DNA of 64,000 nucleotides. Source: Desulfobulbus sp. GTDB taxonomy: Bacteria > Desulfobacterota > Desulfobulbia > Desulfobulbales > Desulfobulbaceae. A program made the translations under genes and the position numbers. Below, in pieces: positions 26,915 to 36,575 of the stretch. Under the pieces are notes generated by a model. It made no database searches and was not told where the DNA came from. It saw nothing but the letters and a program-made list of their open reading frames with translations. The stretch is taken from the NCBI GenBank assembly GCA_009778955.1, contig WRFD01000002.1:1-64000 (forward strand). The letters run 5' to 3'. Each line of letters starts with the position of its first letter. Position 1 is the stretch's first letter.

Positions 26915-27919
26915 TCAGTTGAGCGGTGAACGGGAATAGGCGTCGGCATCGGCCTCTGCCAGATGGCCGCCGAGGAACCGGTAGTAGCCGGCCAGGCCGA
27001 TCATGGCGGCATTGTCGGTACACAGCGCCGGCGCCGGCATAAACATCTCAAACCCGCCCTCGGCGCAGCGTTCGGCCAGCACAGTCCGTAGCCGGGGATT
27101 GGCCGCCACCCCGCCGCCCATCACCACCCGGCGATGGCCAGTCCGCTCGGCCGCGGCCAGAGTTTTGTCGGCCAGGACATCGATCACCGCTTCCTGAAAC
27201 GAGGCGCAGACATCAGCTACATCCGGGCCGGCATCCTGGCGGCGACAGCTGTCGATATGAGCGGCCACCGAGGTCTTGAGGCCGCTGAAGCTGAAATCGA
27301 GGCTGTCCGGTCCCAGTCGGGCACGGGGAAAGGAGATGGCCATGGGGTCGCCCTCGGCGGCCAAACGGCTGATCACCGGCCCGCCGGGATACCCGAGGCC
27401 CAACAGCTTGGCCACCTTGTCGAAGGCTTCGCCGGCGGCGTCATCCCGGGTCCGTCCCAGGCGGGTGAAGGTCAGGGGATCGTCGACCGCGAACAGCGAA
27501 GTGTTGCCGCCGGAAACGATCAGGGCGGTGTAGGGAAAGGCCGGCTGCGGGTCTTCGAGCAGGCAGGACAGCAGATGGCCGGCCATGTGGTCGACCCCGA
27601 CGCAGGGCAGGTTGCGTACCAGGGCCAATGCCTTGGCAAAGGTGAAGCCGACTAGGAGCGAACCGACCAGCCCTGGCCCCTGGGTGGCGGCGATCAGGTC
27701 GATATCGTCCAGATCGACACTGGCCTGTGCCAGGGCCTCGTCGACCACCGGCCGGATCATTTCAATATGACGGCGCGAGGCCAGCTCCGGCACGATGCCG
27801 CCAAAGCGGGCGTGGATCTCGTTCTGGCTGCTGACCACCGAGGAGCGAATCCGTCTCTCCGGTTCAAGAACAGCAGCCGCCGTGTCGTCGCAGGAACTTT
27901 CAATGGCAAGGATAAGCAT
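26915..27919 (-). CDS. tsaD: tRNA threonylcarbamoyladenosine transferase TsaD
   Basis: Catalytic subunit of tRNA t6A37 synthesis (TsaB/TsaD/TsaE), 334 residues. ASKHA-fold signatures: LAIESSCDDTAAAVLE at the N-terminus, the metal site HxxxH as VDHMAGHLLS, and VMGGGVAANPRLR plus CTDNAAMIGLAGYY near the end. I start at the ATG 27919, which gives MLILAIESSCDDT as in relatives; a TTG five codons earlier is in frame but has no merit. Divergent from moaA across about 100 bp. Confidence 0.96.
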   Translation of the reverse strand: MLILAIESSCDDTAAAVLEPERRIRSSVVSSQNEIHARFGGIVPELASRRHIEMIRPVVDEALAQASVDLDDIDLIAATQGPGLVGSLLVGFTFAKALALVRNLPCVGVDHMAGHLLSCLLEDPQPAFPYTALIVSGGNTSLFAVDDPLTFTRLGRTRDDAAGEAFDKVAKLLGLGYPGGPVISRLAAEGDPMAISFPRARLGPDSLDFSFSGLKTSVAAHIDSCRRQDAGPDVADVCASFQEAVIDVLADKTLAAAERTGHRRVVMGGGVAANPRLRTVLAERCAEGGFEMFMPAPALCTDNAAMIGLAGYYRFLGGHLAEADADAYSRSPLN

Positions 27920-28020
27920 GGCCGCCGGTTGCAATCGCCTCGTATCGATGTTATCTGTACGTCAGGGTTGTCCACGCGCTCTGGGCAGGGCAACCAGTCC
28001 CTCCCAGGCGCTACAGGTCA

Positions 28021-29067
28021 ATGATACACAACAATACACCCATCGTCTCACAAAGAAACGGACTTGTCGATCTTTTCGCCCGTTCTATTTCCTACCTGCG
28101 TTTAAGCCTCACCGACCGCTGCAACCTTCGCTGCCGGTACTGCGTCACCGAAGAGGAAGCCAACGGCGGCCTGACCAAGTTTGCCCACGACGAGCTGCTC
28201 TCGTACGACGAGCTGCTGCGGGTAGCCCGGGTGGCGGTGGCCATGGGCATCACCAAGGTTCGGCTCACCGGCGGTGAGCCTCTGGTGCGCCGCAACGTCA
28301 TGCAGTTCATCCGCGACCTGACCCGGATCAAGGGGTTGAACGACGTCCGCATCACCACCAACGGCGTGCTGCTGGAACAATACGGTCGGGAATTGTACGA
28401 AGCCGGCGTGACCAAGGTGAACATCAGCCTCGATTCCTTCAAACCCGAGCGGGTGGCCGCGATTACAGGGGTTGACTGTTTCGACCAGGTCTGGCGCGGG
28501 ATGGAAACAGCGCTGGCACTCGGTTTTTCTCCGGTCAAGCTTAACATGGTGGCCATGCGCCATGTTAACGACGACGAGTTGGCCGATTTCGCCCTGCTGT
28601 CGCGGCGGCTGCCGGTGCAGGTGCGGTTCATCGAGTTCATGCCCATTGGCGAATCCAGCCGCTGGAACGCCGATACCTATATCGGCATCGACGAAATCAT
28701 GGCCCGCATCGCTACTCTGGGCGAGTTGATCCCCATGGAGAAGGGGCGCAACGACGGCCCGGCCAAGGTGTATCGCCTTGGGGCGGATGCGGTGGGGTCA
28801 CTCGGCTTCATCAGTCCGATCAGCCACCATTTCTGTAGTCGGTGCAACCGGTTGCGTCTGACCTCGGCCGGCGGGCTCCGCTCCTGCCTGCTCCACGATG
28901 ACGAAATCAACCTGCGCTCGGTGCTGCGCGACGGATCGGATGATGAGGCGCTGCGCCAGGCCTTGCTGGCCGCTATCCGCAACAAGCCCGAGGGCCATCA
29001 TCTCGACAGGCGGCTACGCCGCTCCGGCAGTGACTGCCACGGTCGGATGTCGCGGATCGGCGGCTGA
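28021..29067 (+). CDS. moaA: GTP 3',8-cyclase MoaA
   Basis: Radical SAM enzyme for the first step of molybdenum cofactor synthesis, 348 residues. N-terminal cluster motif CNLRCRYC, the GTP/SAM region LTGGEPLVRR and TTNGVLL, and the C-terminal second cluster CSRCNRLRLTSAGGLRSC are all present. The protein ends RIGG, the C-terminal double glycine that MoaA needs for activity. Residues 315-345 are somewhat basic but not unusual. No other moa/mob gene is nearby. A cell making Mo/W enzymes such as formate dehydrogenase would need it. Confidence 0.96.
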   Translation: MIHNNTPIVSQRNGLVDLFARSISYLRLSLTDRCNLRCRYCVTEEEANGGLTKFAHDELLSYDELLRVARVAVAMGITKVRLTGGEPLVRRNVMQFIRDLTRIKGLNDVRITTNGVLLEQYGRELYEAGVTKVNISLDSFKPERVAAITGVDCFDQVWRGMETALALGFSPVKLNMVAMRHVNDDELADFALLSRRLPVQVRFIEFMPIGESSRWNADTYIGIDEIMARIATLGELIPMEKGRNDGPAKVYRLGADAVGSLGFISPISHHFCSRCNRLRLTSAGGLRSCLLHDDEINLRSVLRDGSDDEALRQALLAAIRNKPEGHHLDRRLRRSGSDCHGRMSRIGG

Positions 29068-29085
29068 TTGTCTGGCCGCCGCTCT

Positions 29086-30930
29086 TTATTCCGTTTTACC
29101 CTGCCGGATTCGTTCCAATTCGTTCCAGCGGTCATAGAGCAGCTCAGTCTGGCTCTGCACCTCCTCCTGCTCCTGCCAATAGCGCTGCAACTGGCCTGGA
29201 TTGGTCACTATTTCCGGCGCGACCATCAGTGCTTCTAACTCGCCCAACCGTGCTTCGGCGGCAAGGATTCTTTCCTCCATCTGGTCATATTCGCGCTGAT
29301 CCATGTACGAGAGCTTGCCTGGCTTAGGCTTGGCAACCGATTTTTCCTTCGCCTGCAGCGGGCTGCCGGCGGCTTCTCCCCGTTCCCGCTCCTCAAGCAT
29401 GGCCAGCCATTGATCGTAATCGGCGAAATACTCGGCCCGGCCGGCGCCGTCGAAACCGAGCACTAGGTTGCAGACCCGGTCGAGGAGGAAACGGTCATGG
29501 GTGACCAGCACCAGGGCTCCGGGAAATTCGCACAGACTCTCTTCTAGGACATTGAGCGAGGGGATGTCGAGGTCGTTGGTCGGTTCGTCCAGCAACAGGA
29601 CATCCGCAGGCTGAAGCATCAGCCGGGCGATGAGGATGCGGGCCTGTTCACCGCCCGAGAGCCGGTAGACAGGGATTTCCAGTTGGTCGGTCCGGAAGAG
29701 GAAGCGCTTGGCCCAGGTGGCCACATGCAGTGATTGCCCCTGATAGAACACGCTGTCACCTTCCGGCGCCAGAGCCCGGCGCAGGGTGGCGTCGGGGTCG
29801 AGCGCCTGGCGCCGTTGATCGAAGCTGACGATGCGCAGGCTGTCGGCCAGGGCGATGGCGCCGGCATCTGGCAAAAGGCCGCTGCAGCGCGTGGCCGAGG
29901 CCAGGATTTGCATCAGGGTCGACTTGCCGCTGCCGTTGCGGCCCAGCAAGCCCAGGCGCCGGCCGGGGGTGAGATCAATGTCCAGGTCGATGAACAGTGT
30001 CTGGCCGTTGAAGCCCTTCTCCAGGCCGGTGGCGGTCAGCAGTTTTTTGGTTTTGCGACCGGTGGCGTCGAAGGCTATGCCCACCTGGCCCAGAGAACGG
30101 TTCCGGTCCCGGATTTCGCCAAGTTCGTCTTGGAGGCGGCCGGCCTCCTCGATCCGGTAGCGGGCCTTGGTGGTGCGGGCCTTGGGGCCGCGGCGCAGCC
30201 ATTCGGTCTCGCGGCGGACCCTGTTGGCTAGCCGTTCCTCCAGGCCCTGCCGCTGGAGCAGATAATCGGTCTTTTTTTCGAGGAAATCGGCGTAGCCGCC
30301 CCGCACCTGGTACGAGCCTTCGGGATAGATCGGGGCCAGTTCGATCACCCGATTGACCGTGTTTTCCAAAAAGCGCCGGTCATGGCTGACCATGAGCACG
30401 GCGGCGGGGCTGTCGGGCAGGGCTGCGCCGAGCAAGCGTTCGAGCCAGAGGATGCCTTCGATGTCCAGATGGTTGGTCGGCTCGTCCATGATCAGGACAT
30501 CGGGCCGGCAGACCAGTGCCCGGCAGACGGCCAAGCGCTTGCGCCAGCCGCCGGAAAGCAGGCGGACCGGCTGCTGCGGGTCGGGAAATCGGGTCCGGCT
30601 CAACAGGGCGTTCACCCGGTTGTATCGCTCGGCTTCGTCGAGGTCGAGGTAAGCGCAGGCGGCATACAGGTTGTCGGCGCAGCCGGCTTCCTCGACCAGG
30701 ATGTCCTCTTGGGGCAGATAGCCGATGCGGAGCAGCTTCTGAGCAAAAACAGTACCGCTGTCGGCCGGCTCCAAGCCGCACAAAATTTTGAGCAGGGTCG
30801 ATTTGCCCGAGCCGTTGGGGCCGATCAGGCCTACAATATCACCGGCATTGATGACCAGGGTGATCCCGGAAAACAATTCTTGGGCGCCGAAGGCCTTGGT
30901 CAATCCCTGACAACTGAGGAGGGCGCACAT
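29086..30930 (-). CDS. uup: ABC-F family ATPase, Uup-like
   Basis: Soluble protein with two ABC ATPase domains, 614 residues. Walker A sites are GPNGSGKSTLL and GRNGSGKSTLM; signatures LSGGWRKRLAVCRAL and LSGGEQARILIARLM; Walker B VLIMDEPTNHLD and VLLLDEPTNDLD. The linker between the domains and a C-terminal coiled-coil (about residues 520-614: EERILAAEARLGELEALM) match Uup rather than EttA or YbiT. Uup acts on ribosomes or replication intermediates. Convergent with moaA and 38 bp downstream of pheA, so probably cotranscribed with it. Confidence 0.9.
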   Translation of the reverse strand: MCALLSCQGLTKAFGAQELFSGITLVINAGDIVGLIGPNGSGKSTLLKILCGLEPADSGTVFAQKLLRIGYLPQEDILVEEAGCADNLYAACAYLDLDEAERYNRVNALLSRTRFPDPQQPVRLLSGGWRKRLAVCRALVCRPDVLIMDEPTNHLDIEGILWLERLLGAALPDSPAAVLMVSHDRRFLENTVNRVIELAPIYPEGSYQVRGGYADFLEKKTDYLLQRQGLEERLANRVRRETEWLRRGPKARTTKARYRIEEAGRLQDELGEIRDRNRSLGQVGIAFDATGRKTKKLLTATGLEKGFNGQTLFIDLDIDLTPGRRLGLLGRNGSGKSTLMQILASATRCSGLLPDAGAIALADSLRIVSFDQRRQALDPDATLRRALAPEGDSVFYQGQSLHVATWAKRFLFRTDQLEIPVYRLSGGEQARILIARLMLQPADVLLLDEPTNDLDIPSLNVLEESLCEFPGALVLVTHDRFLLDRVCNLVLGFDGAGRAEYFADYDQWLAMLEERERGEAAGSPLQAKEKSVAKPKPGKLSYMDQREYDQMEERILAAEARLGELEALMVAPEIVTNPGQLQRYWQEQEEVQSQTELLYDRWNELERIRQGKTE

Positions 30931-30968
30931 GGAGGCGGTGATCGTGGCTTACTCGATTTGACCGCGCC

Positions 30969-32072
30969 TCAGCCGAGGCGGCCGTTGAGGTTGATGTCGT
31001 CGGCGCGTGGGTAGGAACCGAGCAGCTCGAAATAGGCGCAGATCTGCCTAAGGATGTTGCATGCCTCGTAAATGACCGGATCTTCGATGTGGCCGATCAT
31101 GTCGAGGAAGAAGAGATAGCTCCACTGCTTGTCCTTGGTCGGCCGGGACTCGATCTTGGCCAGGTCGATATTCTTGGCCGAGAGGATGGTCAGAATCTCG
31201 TTGAGCGCCCCGGGGCGATTGATCAAGCCGATGAGGAGCGAGGTCTTGTCGCGACCGCTCTTCACTGGCGATTTGCGGCCGATGACCAGAAAGCGGGTGG
31301 TGTTGCCCTGATAGTCCTCGATGCCCGGAACCACTACCTGGAGGCTGTAAGTGTTAATGGCCAGCGAGCTGGCAATGGCGCCGATGTTGGGGTTGTTGGC
31401 GGCCATCTGGGCGGCGGTGCCGGTGGAAAAGACATCCAGGGTGGGAATCTTGGGCAGGTTTTTCCGCAGCCAGTTGCGGCACTGAGCCAGCGGCTGGGAG
31501 TGGGAGGCCACGGTCTGGATGTCCTCGATGTTGCCGGAACGGTTGACTAGGTTGTGGGTAATGGACAACTGGATTTCGCCGCAAATCTGGACCTTGTACC
31601 TGAGAAAGGCGTCCAGGGAATAGGTGACCGCGCCTTCGATGGAATTCTCCACCGGGATGATGCCATACCTGACCCGCTCCTTTTCCACCTCCTCAAACAC
31701 CTCGGCGATCGACTCCATGGGCAGGTATTCGGCGGTCTGCCCGAAGTACTTGACCCCGGCCAGATGGGAAAAAGTTGCCTCTGGGCCGAGATAGGCGACC
31801 GAGGCCTTGCGCTGCGACAGGCGGCAGGTGGTGATGATTTCGTGGAAGATCGAACGGAGCGCCTTGTAGGGGAAGGCATCGTTGTTGTTGTTCCGCAACC
31901 GTTCGTAGATTTCCAGCTCGCGTTGGGGGTCCCATTTGGCCCGGCTGGTTTCGTTCTTGAGAAGGCCGATGGTTTTGGCGCATTCAAGACGCTCTTTAAG
32001 AAGCTCCAGAATGGTGTCGTCGATCTGGTCGATGCGCTGGCGCACCTGGGGTATGCTCGGTTTCTGATCCAT
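30969..32072 (-). CDS. pheA: Chorismate mutase / prephenate dehydratase
   Basis: Bifunctional enzyme converting chorismate to prephenate and then phenylpyruvate, 367 residues, cytoplasmic. The chorismate mutase AroQ helix domain covers residues 1-90 (IDQIDDTILELLKERL); the dehydratase covers about 95-275 (YLGPEATFSHLA, PVENSIEGAV, and the catalytic NTTRFLVIG); an ACT domain follows (LIGLINRPGALNEIL, IESRP), which normally senses phenylalanine for feedback inhibition. It is a complete, ordinary P-protein. Confidence 0.97.
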   Translation of the reverse strand: MDQKPSIPQVRQRIDQIDDTILELLKERLECAKTIGLLKNETSRAKWDPQRELEIYERLRNNNNDAFPYKALRSIFHEIITTCRLSQRKASVAYLGPEATFSHLAGVKYFGQTAEYLPMESIAEVFEEVEKERVRYGIIPVENSIEGAVTYSLDAFLRYKVQICGEIQLSITHNLVNRSGNIEDIQTVASHSQPLAQCRNWLRKNLPKIPTLDVFSTGTAAQMAANNPNIGAIASSLAINTYSLQVVVPGIEDYQGNTTRFLVIGRKSPVKSGRDKTSLLIGLINRPGALNEILTILSAKNIDLAKIESRPTKDKQWSYLFFLDMIGHIEDPVIYEACNILRQICAYFELLGSYPRADDINLNGRLG

Positions 32073-32318
32073 GATTTATATGTGGGAAAAATGCTGGTGG
32101 CAACCAGGATTGGGCGTAATGCGCGGTTCAAAGACCTGGTTAAGATAGACAATATAGCATTGTTCATTTGTCTTGAAAACAATTTCAGTGGCCCATCTCA
32201 TTTTCGGATACCCGGGAAAATTGACCAGGTTTGGACAGGGAGGCGGCTGCTTTTGGGGACAGGCTCCTTGGTGGAGGATGTGCTGTCGAAGTGCTTTGAG
32301 CAGGAGGCTTTGGGGACT

Positions 32319-32801
32319 TTACATGCCAAGCTGGCTGGCTGTGCGGGTGAAAAAGAGGCGCCAGGACTCTGAAACGTTGACAATGGTGGCGCCGATGGTC
32401 TTGCCTCTCCAGTCAGTCCGCTCCCAGCGCGGCTTGATGCGGAGGACCGGCAGACCGGGGTTGTCGCTGGAAAACACGGTCAGGTCCTCGGCGTCGCGGT
32501 AGAACGGTTCGGGCAGGTTGCGCAGGCAGATACCCGCGGGAGAGATGTTGTCGATCTCGGCCGTGGCGCACAGGCAACCGTCGGTTACCCGCACCGGGGT
32601 GGTTTTGATGGGGATGCGTAGATGACAGCGATTGTCAACCGGGGCCGGGACAGATGCGGAGAGTTTGTCATCGGCCGGCCGGTCGATCCGGTGATGCAGC
32701 AGACCGGTGGACTGCCGCCATCGTCGCTGCATCGCCCGCATCACTTGGGTTATCCGGGGTTCGTCCAGCACAGGAATGCCGTTGTCTGAGGGAAGCGTCA
32801 T
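32319..32801 (-). CDS. PilZ domain protein (c-di-GMP receptor candidate)
   Basis: A 160-residue protein. An N-terminal helix-rich part of about 60 residues is followed by a PilZ-like barrel: the RxxxR motif is RCHLR and the second motif is DNISPAGICL, both fitting cyclic-di-GMP binding. The end (IVNVSESWRLFFTRTASQLGM) is typical for short PilZ proteins. I start at ATG 32801 because GGAAGG lies seven bases before; the frame upstream gives an unlikely peptide. It stands alone, 250 bp from pheA, so the effector it controls is not evident. Confidence 0.72.
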   Translation of the reverse strand: MTLPSDNGIPVLDEPRITQVMRAMQRRWRQSTGLLHHRIDRPADDKLSASVPAPVDNRCHLRIPIKTTPVRVTDGCLCATAEIDNISPAGICLRNLPEPFYRDAEDLTVFSSDNPGLPVLRIKPRWERTDWRGKTIGATIVNVSESWRLFFTRTASQLGM

Positions 32802-33404
32802 AGTGCCTTCCGGGGATAGAGAAATGTCTTTGCGGTTTTTTGTTGGGCTGGAGGATTCGTTTCTATAATAAGGAAGAAAACGGCGAAGAGCCAGAAAAGA
32901 AAGCTGTGGCAAGCAAAATCAGTACTGTCCGGTTAAGGGCTTGCATGTATGATATTGGGTATTGGCAGTCCCTGCATGGTCGATTCAGTGCATCCCGCTC
33001 TGGATTCATTGAGGATTTTGCGCAATTGGCGGATCCGTCGAATGGAGACCGGCTCGCCGTGCTGTTCTTGGCAATAGATGGCCAAAAGGATGGAGGTGAT
33101 CAAGCCGGCAAGCATCTGGATCATGAGACCATGGCGGCTTAGTGGCGGTCAGCAACAGCCACCGCGCCACATCTCGACTCTACCGATTTTTTTTGCACCG
33201 GAAACCCATGCAAATCTCTAACCGGACATTATTGAAGCAAAATGGATAAAACTACCGAGGGATAGGTTCCGGGCGAATACAACGGCGCCTGGTTTTGCGG
33301 CGCTACGATTTTATTGAAAAACAAGAGGATAGACCCGTGCTGGCCGCGTGTGGGACCATATTGGCGGACAAGGGACTGGCCGGGACCACAGGGGGATGAA
33401 CAAC
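32802..33404. other. Intergenic stretch between the PilZ gene and rdgB
   Basis: About 600 bases. A leftward frame at 33124-32933 would give a 63-residue peptide with one hydrophobic helix (MIQMLAGLITSILLAIYC), but it has no ribosome site and I do not call it. AT content rises near 33180-33300. AGGGGG at 33390-33395 is the ribosome site for rdgB. No RNA gene or repeat was recognised. Confidence 0.5.
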
Positions 33405-34034
33405 ATGGAGAACGTGATCGTACTGGCAACCGGCAATCAAAATAAATATGTGGAGATGCGGCAAGTGCTCGGCAATCTTCCGGTCGCGCTTCGCGGGCTT
33501 GCCGATTTCGCCCCTGTGCCCGAGGCCATTGAGGATGGCGCCACCTTTGGGGAGAATGCCCTTAAAAAAGCGCATCATTACGCGAAATTGTTCGATGCGC
33601 CCTCATTGGCCGACGATTCCGGCCTGGTGGTCGATGCTCTGGACGGCAGGCCGGGAGTCCATTCGGCGAGGTATGCGGGGGCGGCGGCCACGGACCAGGA
33701 CAACTGCGAGCGGCTGCTCTGGGAAATGGCCGATGTCGACCACCGGGCCGCCCATTTTGTCTGCGTGCTCACCCTGGCAGGGCCAAACGGCACAAGCCTG
33801 TCCTGGGAGGGGCGGTGCGACGGGGTGATCCTTGCCAAGCAGCGTGGTGAGCACGGATTCGGCTACGATCCCCTGTTTCTCATCCCACAGTTGAACAAGA
33901 CCCTGGCTGAGATCCCTTTGGCGGAAAAGGAGGCCTACAGCCACCGAGGCAGGGCCCTGGCGCAATTCATCAGCGAATTTGACCGGGTGCAGGAATGGCT
34001 GCGACAACAGGCAAGGGCGAACCTGGCTCGCTGA
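33405..34034 (+). CDS. rdgB: XTP/dITP diphosphatase (RdgB/HAM1)
   Basis: House-cleaning nucleotide pyrophosphatase that removes dITP, dXTP and XTP, 209 residues. Landmarks: VLATGNQNKYVEMRQ (triphosphate binding), ADDSGLVVDALDGRPGVHSARYA (metal and substrate site), FGYDPLF and the C-terminal SHRGRALAQF. Two in-frame ATGs (33396 and 33405) are close; the second has the better spacing from AGGGGG. The last 65 bp overlap, tail to tail, the 3' end of the U32 peptidase gene. Confidence 0.95.
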   Translation: MENVIVLATGNQNKYVEMRQVLGNLPVALRGLADFAPVPEAIEDGATFGENALKKAHHYAKLFDAPSLADDSGLVVDALDGRPGVHSARYAGAAATDQDNCERLLWEMADVDHRAAHFVCVLTLAGPNGTSLSWEGRCDGVILAKQRGEHGFGYDPLFLIPQLNKTLAEIPLAEKEAYSHRGRALAQFISEFDRVQEWLRQQARANLAR

Positions 34035-35898
34035 TGCCTGTGGGATGGCGGCATGCTGGCCACTGCCGCCAGATGGTCATTTCGCAGACCGCGCAGTTGA
34101 AGGTCACGGCATAGCGGCCGGTTTTATCGGCGAGGACCAAGGGTGTGGCCGAAGCCTCTTTTTCCTGTTCGCCCGGTCGCAGACAAATCCCCAGTTGAAA
34201 GCGCAGGCAGTACTTGGTGGTCATCAGGGCGCAATCAGCCGCATCGGCGGCCCGCAACGGATGGCGTTCCACCTGGCGGACGCCATGGCGGCGGTAAAAG
34301 GCGGCGGCGTGGCAATTGCTGATGTTGTCCCGGTAGTCCACCTCGGCAGCGGGCCAGAGAACCGTGTCGGCAATGTGTCGGTGGGCAGGCGGGATGTACG
34401 CTTGCAGCCGCGCCTTGAGGTGGGCGGCGAAGCCTTGCCGCCGCAATTCGTTGAAAGAGGCGGCGGGCACAAAGAGATCCGGCCGGAGGTCGACCCTTAC
34501 CGCAGCGACCGAAAAGATGGTCTCGCCGCTTTTGCTCAACTGGCGGCGGGCCACGGACTCGATCATGCCGGCCGCGCGAGCCTGTTCCTTGGACAACGCC
34601 AGGGCCACGGCGGACCCGATCCCGTCCTCATCAATAAGGCTCAGGCGCAGGCCCTCGGTCCATTCCTCCACATGCATCCGCACCGCAATGGTCCTGCAGA
34701 GGGTGCTGCGCGACAGTCTCTTGTCGAATTCGCTGTCGCGATTCCGGTATATTTCTGTATCCACGGACAGACGCAGTCGGTCGGTGCCGTCCTTGGGATA
34801 GACTATGTTCCCCTCGGCTCGGTTCACCTTGATGCCGACTAGCACACCTTCCGGGTCGAAAAAGCAAAGGCCGTCACCATTGTGGACCGGTTCTTCCCCG
34901 GAAAGGGTGAACGAGACCACATCCCTCGCCAGCACACGCCCTATCTTCTTGCCGGTCGACTTGGGCGTGCGGAGGGTTGCCGCCCGGTTTCTTGGCCTGA
35001 CAAGGAAATAATCGGTGGCGCCCCGGTGAAACGACCGTTCCGGGTCCGGCACGAATCCAAACCCGCATTGGCCGGAAGAGGAATGGGCCAGGTCGGGGCG
35101 CTTTTGCAAAAGCGCATCCAAGGCCAGCCGGTAGGCGGCGGTGACGTTCTTGACGTAGTTCTCATCCTTGAGCCGGCCTTCGATCTTAAATGAACAAATA
35201 CCCGCGTCGACCAGCGCGGCCAGATGGGCGGACAGATCCAGGTCCTTTAAGCTGAGCAGGTGGCTGTTTTTAGCCACAATCCGGCCTTCCTGGTCCAGGA
35301 GGTCGAACCGGTGGCGGCAGAACTGGGCGCACTGGCCCCGATTGGCGCTTCTGCCCGCCACCACCTCACTGAAGTAGCATTGGCCGCTATAGCACACACA
35401 CAATGCCCCGTGGACGAAAAATTCCAGAGGAATGGTGGTGGCGGCGCGAATTTCCCTGATCCCGGCCAGGCTCAATTCCCTGGCTAACACCACCTGGGCA
35501 AAACCCACCTGCTCGAGAAAACGAACTTTCTCCACGGTGCGATTGTTCATCTGGGTGGAAGCGTGGAGGGGGATGGGCGGCAGACCTGCCTCCAACAGGC
35601 CGACATCCTGGATGATCAGCCCGTCAGCGCCGAGCGTGTGCAACTGATGGCATAGGGCCATCGCCTGGTCGAACTCGTTGTCTTTAAGCAGGGTGTTCAC
35701 GGTCACGTAGACCCTGGCGTGAAACCGGTGGGCATATACCGCCAGGCGCTCGATATCGGCGAGGCTGTTGGCCGCCGCTGCCCTGGCGCCGAAGAGTGGG
35801 CCGCCGATGTAGACGGCGTCGGCGCCGTGATTGATGGCCGCGAGCCCGCAGGCGAGATCTTTTGCAGGGGCGAGCAGTTCGACGGGCGATGGATGCAT
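33970..35898 (-). CDS. U32 family peptidase-like protein
   Basis: Cytoplasmic U32-family protein, 642 residues. It has the family start (ELLAPAKDLACGLAAINHGADAVYIGG), the signature EFFVHGALCVCYSGQCYFS with clustered cysteines, and NRGQCAQFCRHRFDLL; these Cys probably hold an iron-sulfur cluster. Relatives modify RNA bases or act in ubiquinone hydroxylation (RlhA, UbiU/V), so a peptidase role is doubtful. The C-terminal 250 residues form a separate domain (like the DUF3656-containing group) and extra cysteines occur near the end (FNCAVCEMTIWRQWPAC). The final codons overlap the 3' end of rdgB on the other strand. Confidence 0.88.
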   Translation of the reverse strand: MHPSPVELLAPAKDLACGLAAINHGADAVYIGGPLFGARAAAANSLADIERLAVYAHRFHARVYVTVNTLLKDNEFDQAMALCHQLHTLGADGLIIQDVGLLEAGLPPIPLHASTQMNNRTVEKVRFLEQVGFAQVVLARELSLAGIREIRAATTIPLEFFVHGALCVCYSGQCYFSEVVAGRSANRGQCAQFCRHRFDLLDQEGRIVAKNSHLLSLKDLDLSAHLAALVDAGICSFKIEGRLKDENYVKNVTAAYRLALDALLQKRPDLAHSSSGQCGFGFVPDPERSFHRGATDYFLVRPRNRAATLRTPKSTGKKIGRVLARDVVSFTLSGEEPVHNGDGLCFFDPEGVLVGIKVNRAEGNIVYPKDGTDRLRLSVDTEIYRNRDSEFDKRLSRSTLCRTIAVRMHVEEWTEGLRLSLIDEDGIGSAVALALSKEQARAAGMIESVARRQLSKSGETIFSVAAVRVDLRPDLFVPAASFNELRRQGFAAHLKARLQAYIPPAHRHIADTVLWPAAEVDYRDNISNCHAAAFYRRHGVRQVERHPLRAADAADCALMTTKYCLRFQLGICLRPGEQEKEASATPLVLADKTGRYAVTFNCAVCEMTIWRQWPACRHPTGISEPGSPLPVVAAIPAPGQIR

Positions 35899-36575
35899 GG
35901 AATAAAAAAAAACGGTCTGGTGAAGGTGTTGGGATGCAGACCAGCGTTTTTGGACGCATGCACTCGGGTTCCGGTCAAGAGAGCTGTCTGGGCTGTCTGC
36001 ATCCTGACTCTCTCAGATTGATACGCCGTTTTCTGGAAAAATCAATCCATTTGCCAATCTGATTGCCATCGAACCTCAGCCAGCTTCAGCCGCCGCTGGT
36101 AACTTCTGACAAACGCAGTCCTTTCTGAAACTGTATCTTGTTTTTTGGCCATACCTTGCTCCTCAGTGATGAGTGTGGGGAGCACAATATACCAGAGCTG
36201 GTCTGACAAATAGCGTCTGGTCAACTGAAAAAACGATAGCCGAGATTTAGTGGCAATCAGATTTGCCAAAGAAAATAGCCATCCTATCCCGACATGCACC
36301 TTTTTCCACCAGTTCCCGCCCGCAGGCATAGGGCCGCAAAATGGTTTTTCATCCACCTGGACACTGTCCTTGACAGGCCCGGAAGGATCGTGCAGCGGCA
36401 AAGGGGAGCGGCAGCCAACGGCACAGCTTGACCACAAAAAAATCGACAGGCAGTATTATAGTGGAATATCAGTTAACTCTGCAGTATAGTTCAACCGTTT
36501 TGGAATGAACCGCCACTGGAACCAGGGTGTTTTAGCCCATGGGACAACGCTGGAGAGAGAACAAGGAGTTGGACA
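35899..36575. other. Intergenic region upstream of the U32 gene and the small barrel gene
   Basis: About 680 bases. The leader of the U32 gene holds a 10-bp inverted repeat with distant arms (GGATGCAGAC at 35932-35941 and GTCTGCATCC at 35995-36004), which could fold the mRNA leader. A 36-codon leftward reading frame with a strong ribosome site is listed separately. From 36160 to 36575 I see no gene; CAAGGAG at 36563-36569 serves the barrel gene. Confidence 0.5.
36042..36152 (-). CDS. Possible 36-residue basic protein
   Basis: A short frame reading MAKKQDTVSERTAFVRSYQR and ending in a Trp-rich WQSDWQMD. It is called only because GAGGAG sits six bases before the ATG in an otherwise gene-free region, and because the composition (Lys/Arg-rich, hydrophilic) is protein-like. 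No family recognised; it could be a fragment of a lost gene. Confidence 0.35.
   Translation of the reverse strand: MAKKQDTVSERTAFVRSYQRRLKLAEVRWQSDWQMD

Noticed and set aside
32933-33124. 63-codon leftward frame with one hydrophobic helix
   Set aside because: No ribosome site, no family, overlapping frame on the other strand equally open.
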